Assembly: GCA_900546465.1 (NCBI GenBank)
Contig: URCX01000065.1
Span: 1 to 10,314 of the forward strand
Source of the DNA: an uncultured Bacteroidota bacterium
GTDB taxonomy: Bacteria; Bacteroidota; Bacteroidia; Bacteroidales; P3
Direction: 5' to 3'
DNA length: 10,314 nucleotides
Made by a program: the position numbers and the translations under genes. The first letter of the stretch is position 1; every line of letters begins with the position of its first letter. Positions 5,177-10,314 of the stretch are shown one piece after another. Under the pieces are notes generated by a model that had not been told where the DNA came from, made no database searches, and saw nothing but the letters and a program-made list of their open reading frames with translations.

Positions 5177-7633
5177 ATGTTTTGTGAAGTTATATTGCCG
5201 CTTCACTTGCCACGGACGTTCACTTATCGTATTCCGACCGATTTGCAAGGGCAGGTGAAGATTGGTTGCAGGGTAGCGGTTCAGTTCGGCAACAAAAGAA
5301 TTTACAGTGCTTTGGTTGCAGAGTTGCATAACAGTGTTCCACGAGTGCAAAGCGTGAAATTCATCTTGGAACTCATAGACAGAGAAGCCGTTATTTCCCA
5401 AGAAAATCTTTCCTTTTGGCAATGGATTGCCGATTATTACGCTTGCTATATAGGCGATGTAATGCTTGCGGGTCTGCCTGCCGCATTCAGATTGAAAAGT
5501 GAAACAAAGCTTTTGCTGTCTCCCGATTTCACTGGAGATACAACGGGCTTTTCGGATAAGGAAATAAGAATTCTGAAATTCGTTGCGGCGAAAAAAAACA
5601 CCGATGTCGATAAAATAGCCGCTCATATCGGCGACTTACATATTCTGCCGCTTATTACAGGCTTGATGGAAAGGCAGGTACTTATTGCAGATGAGCAGTT
5701 GTATGACCGATACAGCCCCAAGACAGAGGATTATTTGGTCTTCGGTGAGGAATGCAGGGGCAAGGAGCAACTGCAATGCAGGATTAAAGAATTGGAAAGC
5801 CGAAAAAACTGTGCTTCACAGTTGGAAACGTTGATGAGGTTCATAGTTGCAGAACAGAAAAGCGGCATAGTGAAGCGTTCGGACTTCCAAAGAGAGAACT
5901 CTCCAAGTTCAATACAGAGCTTAATCAGGAAGGGCATATTGTCAATAGAGCGTTCGGCATGCAGCAGGCTCGCAGGAAATCGGGAGATTGCCGATAGCGA
6001 GGCAATAATTCTTAATGACGAACAAAGTGAAGCATACAATCGAATTACTCAATCATGGAATACGAAGAACGTGAGTTTGCTTCACGGGGTTACAGGCAGC
6101 GGAAAGACGGAAGTTTATATCAAATTGATTGCACGAATGCTTGAAGAGGGGAAACAAGTCCTGTATCTCCTCCCTGAAATCGCCCTTACGGCTCATCTTA
6201 TCAATCGTTTGGAAAAATATTTCGGCAAAAAGGCAGGTGTTTACCACAGTCGCTTCTCCAAGGACGAGAGAGTGGAGATATGGCATAAGGTTAAAAGCGA
6301 AGATATGGCAGAGAGCTACCGCATAATCATCGGTTCGCGTTCCTCCATCTTTCTTCCATTTTCCAATCTCGGGCTTGTGATTGTAGATGAAGAGCATGAC
6401 AGCGGTTTCAAACAAACAGAACCTGCACCAAGATACAATGCCAAAGATGCAGCTCTTTATCTTGCTCAAACCGCAGGCGTAAAGGTTGTCCTCGGTTCTG
6501 CAACACCTTCGGTGGAATCTTTCTTCAATGCACAGACGGAGCGTTTTGCATATGCCAAATTGACGAAACCTTATGCCGATTATAAATTACCGGAAATCCT
6601 TTTGGCGGATTTAAGGCAGGATTACAGACAACACAGCATGTATTCCATATTTTCGGAACTCCTTTATAAGAATATGGAACATACTTTGCAGAAAGGCAGG
6701 CAGGTTATTTTGTTTCGTAACCTCCGAGGCTTTGCTTCCTCTCTTCGTTGCGATGTTTGCGGTTGGACAGCCAAGTGTCCGAATTGCGATGTGTCGCTTA
6801 CGGTGCATAAGCATGGCGATATGCTGAATTGTCATTACTGCGGAATAAGCCTGCCTATTGTTTCGGAATGTCCGCAATGCGGAAGTCGTGCGGTGAGAAT
6901 GACAGGCAGCGGAAGCGAAAAGTTAGAGGAAGAAGCCCAAAGGTATTTCCCGAATGCGACAGTGGCAAGAATGGACGCAGACAGCATTCGCAACAAAGGA
7001 GCTTACCAAAAAATCATAGATGATTTCTGTAATGGCAAGACGGATATTCTATGCGGCACTCAACTTGTGAGCAAGGGCTTTGATTTTGCCAATGTAGGCT
7101 TGGTGGGGATAATAGATGCGGACAGTATGTTGAACTATCCGGATTTCCGATCTTACGAACGCTGCTTCTCTTTGCTGACCCAACTTGCCGGAAGGGCAGG
7201 AAGAAGCAAGGAAAAAGGCAGGGTAATCATTCAAACCTTCAATCCTCTTCACCCCGTCTTCAAAGACGTCGGTGCTTACAACTATGAAGCTATGTACAAT
7301 AAGCAGATTGTGGAACGCAAACTCTTTCGCTATCCGCCATTTTACCATCTCTTGCGGATAAGTCTGCAATGCAGGGATTGCAAGGAGTTGGATAGCTTTG
7401 CCGATACATACACAGAGAAATTACGAAGCATATTCGGCGGGCGTATTTTGGGACCCGAATACCCTCCCGTGAGCCGAATAAGAAGTTTCTACATAAAGAA
7501 CATTATCCTGAAACTCGAAAGAAAACTTTCATACGCCAAAGCCAAGCAAGCCATACTTCGTTTGAATGAGGAAATGTACGCTTCCGTTTCCAAAAATCAT
7601 ATTCGGATAATTACAGATGTCGATCCGCAGTAA
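5177..7633 (+). CDS. priA: Primosomal protein N' (replication restart helicase PriA)
   Basis: An 818-residue PriA, the 3'-to-5' superfamily 2 helicase that recognises stalled forks and reloads the replicative helicase. The N-terminal DNA-binding part (about 1-110) is followed by a winged-helix linker. The helicase core has Walker A GVTGSGKTE (304-312), DEEHD (404-408), GSATPS (440-445), the GTQLVSKGFDF block (627-637) and motif VI QLAGRAGR (669-676). Eight cysteines make the two zinc sites: Cys525, 528, 534, 537, 552, 555, 565 and 568. The motif usually written NRRG reads NLRG here (residues 515-518). The C-terminal domain (FRYPPFYHLLRISL, GRILGPEYPPVSRI) is present, so the gene is full length. 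It is the last gene of the pgk unit and ends convergently 38 bases from ispF. No terminator is evident in that gap. Confidence 0.97.
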   Translation: MFCEVILPLHLPRTFTYRIPTDLQGQVKIGCRVAVQFGNKRIYSALVAELHNSVPRVQSVKFILELIDREAVISQENLSFWQWIADYYACYIGDVMLAGLPAAFRLKSETKLLLSPDFTGDTTGFSDKEIRILKFVAAKKNTDVDKIAAHIGDLHILPLITGLMERQVLIADEQLYDRYSPKTEDYLVFGEECRGKEQLQCRIKELESRKNCASQLETLMRFIVAEQKSGIVKRSDFQRENSPSSIQSLIRKGILSIERSACSRLAGNREIADSEAIILNDEQSEAYNRITQSWNTKNVSLLHGVTGSGKTEVYIKLIARMLEEGKQVLYLLPEIALTAHLINRLEKYFGKKAGVYHSRFSKDERVEIWHKVKSEDMAESYRIIIGSRSSIFLPFSNLGLVIVDEEHDSGFKQTEPAPRYNAKDAALYLAQTAGVKVVLGSATPSVESFFNAQTERFAYAKLTKPYADYKLPEILLADLRQDYRQHSMYSIFSELLYKNMEHTLQKGRQVILFRNLRGFASSLRCDVCGWTAKCPNCDVSLTVHKHGDMLNCHYCGISLPIVSECPQCGSRAVRMTGSGSEKLEEEAQRYFPNATVARMDADSIRNKGAYQKIIDDFCNGKTDILCGTQLVSKGFDFANVGLVGIIDADSMLNYPDFRSYERCFSLLTQLAGRAGRSKEKGRVIIQTFNPLHPVFKDVGAYNYEAMYNKQIVERKLFRYPPFYHLLRISLQCRDCKELDSFADTYTEKLRSIFGGRILGPEYPPVSRIRSFYIKNIILKLERKLSYAKAKQAILRLNEEMYASVSKNHIRIITDVDPQ

Positions 7634-7671
7634 TGAATATGCGAATCAAGCTGTCCTGACCTCCTCCGACT

Positions 7672-8154
7672 TTATTTTTCCTTTGATAAAAGACAAACGG
7701 CATAGGCTGCTATCCCCTCGCTTCTGCCGACAAAGCCGAGTTTCTCGGTCGTTGTTGCTTTTATGCTTATATCCTCCGTATCCAAATCGAGAACTTCCGA
7801 GAGGCATTGTTTCATTTCTTCCACATATTTGCCGATTTTAGGACTTTGGAGGCAGACGGTAGAGTCTATATTCTCAATGGAGTAACCCTTGTTGCGGATT
7901 TTCGCCAAGCTGTCTTTCAACAGCTGTTTGGAATCTATGCCCTTGTATTCCGTCTTGCTGTCGGGATATTGGAAACCTATGTCTCTGAGGTTCGCCGCTC
8001 CCAAAAGAGCATCTATGATTGCATGTATCAGGCAATCCGCATCGGAATGCCCCACACTGCTCAAAGGAGAAGGAATTTCAATCCCTCCCAATACAAGATG
8101 TTCTCCCTCTTCCAAGCGATGAACATCATAACCTATACCAACCTTAAACTTCAT
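7672..8154 (-). CDS. ispF: 2-C-methyl-D-erythritol 2,4-cyclodiphosphate synthase
   Basis: A 160-residue IspF, the trimeric cytosolic enzyme of the MEP isoprenoid pathway that cyclises CDP-methylerythritol 2-phosphate with release of CMP. Metal ligands are Asp10 and His12 in GIGYDVHRL and His44 in the block GHSDADCLIHAIIDALLGA. DIG (58-60) and the nucleotide-binding ATTTEKLGFVGR (133-144) are also present, and the length is that of the family (about 157-161). ATG at 8154 is the natural start; a TTG two codons upstream (8160) is possible but adds nothing. The stop of the SUMF1-fold gene A is 80 bases upstream and no good promoter is visible between them, so ispF may depend partly on transcription through A. 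Confidence 0.96.
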   Translation of the reverse strand: MKFKVGIGYDVHRLEEGEHLVLGGIEIPSPLSSVGHSDADCLIHAIIDALLGAANLRDIGFQYPDSKTEYKGIDSKQLLKDSLAKIRNKGYSIENIDSTVCLQSPKIGKYVEEMKQCLSEVLDLDTEDISIKATTTEKLGFVGRSEGIAAYAVCLLSKEK

Positions 8155-8198
8155 TGTCAATCTTATTTCTTCTTTATTGTTTGGCGAAAGGACTATTT

Positions 8199-8234
8199 AG
8201 CTTAAAACATCGGACGGATTACCAAGTGGTAAAC
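8199..8234 (-). repeat. 36-base conserved block after gene A stop, with hairpin
   Basis: The 36 bases directly following the stop codon of gene A match those following gene B (9676-9711) with one mismatch, and identity stops sharply at both outer ends. Inside it, TTACC (8219-8223) pairs with GGTAA (8228-8232) around a 4-base loop. The single mismatch (T 8227 versus C 9704) sits at the loop edge, where it leaves an A-T or G-T closing pair. Non-coding sequence this conserved next to a highly divergent gene end fits the homing signal and hairpin that follow DGR variable regions. It could also simply be shared by recent duplication. Confidence 0.6.
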
Positions 8235-9218
8235 TTAAAGGGCGAGGCGGAGACCGAAGATAAAGTTGCGGAAGTCGGGCGTATTGATGTAGCGATACGA
8301 CACTCGCACGAACCTCGCGAAGTTGAGCCAGCTGCCGCCACGCAGAACGCGGTAACTACCGGTATTTGCTCCCTTGGGATTGTTCTGTGACCGACTCGTA
8401 TAATCACCATACCAATCTTGACACCACTCCCATACGTTTCCACTCATATCGTATAGGCCTAATTCATTGGCTTGTTTTAATGCAACAGGATGTGTTTCAT
8501 TTTCACTATTGCCTTTATGCCATGCAACAGCATTTGCATCATTACTTCCACTGTATTTATAGCCTTTGCTTTTATTTCCGCCTCTCGCTGCATACTCCCA
8601 TTCGGCTTCCGTAGGCAGACGGAAATTCTTTCCTGTAAGTCGGTTGAGCTTTTTGATAAATTCTTGACAGTCGTCCCAGCTTACATTTTCCACCGGACGT
8701 TGATTATCACCCTTAAGGTATGAAGGATTGCCGCCCATGACCGCTTCCCATAGTTCTTGCGTTACTTGGGTTTGTCCGATATAGTAATCGGAGAGAGTAA
8801 CCGAATGAACAGGGTATTCATCATCGTATGCATCGCTGCCTTGCTCCGAGGTAGCTCCCATTTGAAAAGTTCCACCTTCCACTCTCACCATCTTGAATTG
8901 CACACCTTTGATAGTAATGGTTTCAATGCCTGAATTATTGCCGTAGCTGCTGCTATTGCTTTGCTTGTACTTTTGTTCCTGCAACCATGCTTTCGCTTCG
9001 GAGGCAACACGTCCCTCACAGGTTGAAATCAATATGTTGAATTGTTCTCTTGCTGCGGCTTCCCCATTCTCCAAGTAGTTCTTCTTAGCTCTGCCAAACA
9101 TATCCCAACATTCGGTATCATAGTCTTGTGCTTTCGCAAAACCGTTTGCCAACAGGGCAAACAACAATAAAAATCGTGCTATCTTCTTCATCTCCAATTT
9201 GTGTTTATGTTTAACCAT
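8235..9218 (-). CDS. Secreted SUMF1/C-type-lectin-fold protein (gene A)
   Basis: A 327-residue exported protein (318 if it starts at the MKK Met, ATG 9191). From 9191 numbering: signal peptide 1-21 with AKA cleavage before Gln22; a helical stretch 24-75; a Ser/Asn-rich linker 76-88; and a SUMF1 (formylglycine-generating-enzyme-like) domain 100-318 with MVRVEGGTFQMG, NVSWDDCQEF, FRLPTEAEWEYAARGG, GLYDMSGNVWEWCQDWYG and RVLRGGSW. The paired active-site cysteines of true FGE, expected shortly after RGGS, are absent, so sulfatase activation is unlikely and a binding role fits better. The end after RGGSW (289-312) differs strongly from paralogue B. The A-rich AAAGAAGAAATAA just before ATG 9218 favours the longer start; the signal peptide alone would favour 9191. 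Upstream lies a weak TTG-N20-TAAGGTTTG promoter-like pair. Confidence 0.88.
   Translation of the reverse strand: MVKHKHKLEMKKIARFLLLFALLANGFAKAQDYDTECWDMFGRAKKNYLENGEAAAREQFNILISTCEGRVASEAKAWLQEQKYKQSNSSSYGNNSGIETITIKGVQFKMVRVEGGTFQMGATSEQGSDAYDDEYPVHSVTLSDYYIGQTQVTQELWEAVMGGNPSYLKGDNQRPVENVSWDDCQEFIKKLNRLTGKNFRLPTEAEWEYAARGGNKSKGYKYSGSNDANAVAWHKGNSENETHPVALKQANELGLYDMSGNVWEWCQDWYGDYTSRSQNNPKGANTGSYRVLRGGSWLNFARFVRVSYRYINTPDFRNFIFGLRLAL
8253..8357 (-). other. Candidate DGR variable region, gene A
   Basis: This is the codon stretch from the SY dipeptide before RVLRGGSW to the Gly of the terminal GLRLAL. The core 8253-8327 differs from the matching core of B at 25 of 75 bases, against 11 of 108 in the stretch just upstream and 0 of 18 in the final six codons. 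Of the 25 changes, 9 are at codon position 1, 9 at position 2 and 7 at position 3. Seven changed codons (CTC, TTC, TTC, TAC, ATC, ATC, TTC) keep C at position 3, as expected if they derive from AAC template codons. The template repeat itself is not in the window. Confidence 0.6.
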
Positions 9219-9262
9219 TTATTTCTTCTTTATCCATTATTCTTCTCTTACTTCATTTCTTG

Positions 9263-9294
9263 CAAACCTTATCATATTTTGCTCTCTTGCACAA
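9263..9294 (-). promoter_or_regulatory. Weak promoter candidate for gene A
   Basis: Read on the minus strand, TTG (9294-9292) is followed after 20 bases by TAAGGTTTG (9271-9263), which is the -7 consensus with one extra base between TA and TTTG. It lies about 45 bases before the ATG at 9218. The spacing is right but the -7 match is imperfect. Confidence 0.25.
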
Positions 9295-9377
9295 GCCTTT
9301 CTATAAAACGCCCTTTGACTGAAATAAAGCAGCATTTTAATTTCTCATTTCGACGTTCTGCTTCTCTCATTTCAAAG

Positions 9378-9395
9378 GTTTTTGAAACCAAAAAC
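9378..9395 (-). terminator. Weak stem-loop after the truncated Lys/Glu-rich ORF
   Basis: Directly after the TAA at 9398-9396, GTTTTTG and CAAAAAC form seven A/T-rich pairs around a 4-base loop (GTTT on the minus strand). There is no T-run after it, so it is at best a weak terminator. Confidence 0.25.
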
Positions 9396-9695
9396 TTACA
9401 ACGCATTATATTTTCGTCTTACTGTTGCGTCTTCTTTGTACTGCAATGCTTTGCCGTAGTTTTCTTTTGCTTTTCGTTTGGCTTCCATATCATTGGTATT
9501 GTTGTAATAATCTTTGAAATAGAAGTCTCCTCTACTCTTATACTTCTTGAGCGCTTCCTCATTATCCTTTTTCCGTTTTGCTTCTTGCTCTGTTCTTTGG
9601 CGTTCCTGCTTTTGTTGTTCGGCTCCGCTCTCGCTCCTTTCTCCCTCTGCTTTTTCTTCTTTTTCTTTTCTTTTGAGCTTAAAACATCGGACGGA
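9396..9695 (-). pseudogene. 5'-truncated Lys/Glu-rich protein gene remnant
   Basis: A frame of 99 sense codons runs from just after a stop at 9698-9696 to TAA 9398-9396. It has no usable start: no ATG, GTG or TTG occurs in its first two thirds and the first ATG (9488) is near the end. It encodes a charged helical stretch (KRKEKEEKAEGERSE, then EQQKQERQRTEQEAKRKK) and a more ordered tail (GDFYFKDYYNNTNDMEAKRK, then AKENYGKALQYKEDATVRRK) of TPR-like look. Its upstream edge coincides with the outer end of the 36-base block after gene B, so the missing 5' part was probably removed when the B cassette arrived. The opposite-strand ORF over this stretch is its shadow. The parent family is not recognised. 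Confidence 0.6.
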
Positions 9696-9711
9696 TTACC
9701 AAGCGGTAAAC
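9676..9711 (-). repeat. 36-base conserved block after gene B stop, with hairpin
   Basis: This is the second copy of the block at 8199-8234, with 35 of 36 bases identical. The hairpin is TTACC (9696-9700), loop AAGC, GGTAA (9705-9709) on the plus strand. Beyond its outer edge the two loci have unrelated sequence: the Lys/Glu-rich remnant here, the ispF leader at the other copy. Confidence 0.6.
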
Positions 9712-10314
9712 TTAAAGGGCGAGGCGGAGCCCGTAGTCGGAATTGCGATTGTCGGGCATGATGTAGTCGCGATACGACACCCGCACGAGCCCCGCGCGTT
9801 CGTCCCAGCTGCCGCCACGCAGAACGCGGTTACAACCGGTATTTGCTCCCTTGGGATTACTCTGTGACCGGCTCGTATAATCACCATAGCAATCCTGACA
9901 CCTCTCCCAAACATTGCCACTCATATCATATAAGCCTAATTCATTGGCTTGCTTAGTCGCAACAGGATATGTCTTACCTCCGCTGTTGTCATCGTACCAT
10001 GCAACAGTATTTACATCATTGCTGCCGCTGTATTTATAGCCTTTGCTTTTGTTGCCGCCTCTCGCTGCATATTCCCATTCGGCTTCGGTAGGCAAACGAA
10101 AATTCTTTCCCGTAAGTCGGTTGAGTTTTTTGATAAATTTTTGGCAGTCATTCCAGCTTACATTTTCCACCGGACGTTGATTATCACCCTTAAAGAATGA
10201 AGGATTGTTGCCCATAACCGCTTCCCATAGTTCTTGGGTTACTTGGGTTTGTCCGATATGGTAATCGGAGAGAGTAACCGAATGAACAGGGTATTCATCA
10301 TCGTATGCATCGCT
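9712..10314 (-). CDS. SUMF1/C-type-lectin-fold protein (gene B), 5' end outside window
   Basis: The last 200 codons of a paralogue of gene A. The frame is open to the window edge, so the in-frame Met at 10215 is internal and the N-terminus lies beyond 10314. It starts within SDAYDDEYPVHSVTLSDYHIGQ and aligns with A without a gap over the full 603 bases, about 88% identical in protein up to RGGSW. SUMF1-domain motifs FRLPTEAEWEYAARGG, GLYDMSGNVWE and RVLRGGSW are kept, but the usual WEWCQDWYG reads WERCQDCYG. As in A, the FGE catalytic cysteines after RGGS are missing. After RGGSW it reads DERAGLVRVSYRDYIMPDNR, where A has LNFARFVRVSYRYINTPDFR. A secretion signal, as in A, is likely but not visible. 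Confidence 0.85.
   Translation of the reverse strand, partial: SDAYDDEYPVHSVTLSDYHIGQTQVTQELWEAVMGNNPSFFKGDNQRPVENVSWNDCQKFIKKLNRLTGKNFRLPTEAEWEYAARGGNKSKGYKYSGSNDVNTVAWYDDNSGGKTYPVATKQANELGLYDMSGNVWERCQDCYGDYTSRSQSNPKGANTGCNRVLRGGSWDERAGLVRVSYRDYIMPDNRNSDYGLRLAL
9730..9834 (-). other. Candidate DGR variable region, gene B
   Basis: This is the counterpart of the variable stretch in gene A, with the core at 9730-9804. Fixed residues shared with A (RGGSW, Ala, VRVSYR, PD, R, N, G) alternate with clusters of changed codons. Upstream of RGGSW two more codons differ only at a first base that is A in one copy (AGT/TGT, TAC/AAC), so the variable stretch may begin there. GAC, CGC, CTC, GAC, TAC, GAC and TAC stand where A has other codons also ending in C. 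Confidence 0.6.

Noticed and set aside
7634..7671. Bidirectional terminator between priA and ispF
   Set aside because: No stem-loop with a flanking T-run can be seen in these 38 bases.
8462..8536. A second variable region in the SUMF1 body (AWHKGNSENETHPVA in A, AWYDDNSGGKTYPVA in B)
   Set aside because: Differences here include many third-position changes and show no retained-base pattern, so ordinary loop divergence explains them.
8235..9218. True formylglycine-generating enzyme or EgtB-type activity
   Set aside because: The catalytic cysteines of FGE are missing and no iron-binding His set of the EgtB type is recognisable.
9201..9761. Plus-strand 186-codon ORF rich in Phe, Ser and Leu
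   Set aside because: It is the reverse reading of the Lys/Glu-rich coding remnant and the end of gene B; its composition follows from the opposite frame.

Overview
The window looks like chromosomal DNA of a member of Bacteroidales (Bacteroidota). The signs are Bacteroidota-type -7 boxes (TAnnTTTG), weak Shine-Dalgarno use, a DUF4468 secreted protein, a META-domain lipoprotein, a methylmalonyl-CoA mutase chaperone gene, and SUMF1-fold proteins ending in GLRLAL. Genus cannot be fixed from the sequence.

Layout. Bases 1-327 hold no ordinary gene, but do hold a -7 box followed at once by a 121-nt imperfect hairpin (39 possible pairs) and two tiny ORFs. Then come a zinc-ribbon membrane protein (328-708) and a DUF4468 secreted protein (714-1352), closed by a clear intrinsic terminator (1372-1400). 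From about 1570 to 7633 runs a tight plus-strand housekeeping unit: pgk, a YdfG-like short-chain dehydrogenase, meaB, a META-domain lipoprotein and priA, with gaps of 20, 6, 6 and 44 bases. The convergent minus-strand half carries ispF (start 8154) and, upstream of it, two SUMF1/C-type-lectin-fold genes: a complete one (A, 8235-9218) and one cut by the window edge (B, 9712-10314). Between A and B lies the start-less 3' part of a Lys/Glu-rich gene (9396-9695).

The most interesting part is the A/B pair. They align without gaps over 639 bases and encode proteins about 88% identical up to the RGGSW motif. The last ~25 codons before the conserved GLRLAL end differ at about one base in three, mostly at codon positions 1 and 2, with the third-position C kept in most of the changed codons. 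After this, the 3' end of the gene plus 36 bases past the stop, including a small hairpin, are almost invariant (1 mismatch in 54). This is the pattern expected of variable regions of a diversity-generating retroelement (DGR) whose template holds AAC codons: mutagenesis at template adenines, a fixed 3' homing sequence, and a downstream hairpin. SUMF1/FGE-type and C-type lectin folds are known DGR target folds. No reverse transcriptase, template repeat or accessory gene lies in the window, so any such machinery would have to be outside it. The DGR assignment is therefore an inference.

The housekeeping genes have no evident functional link to the A/B cassette, which appears to have been placed next to ispF and to have cut into an older gene.
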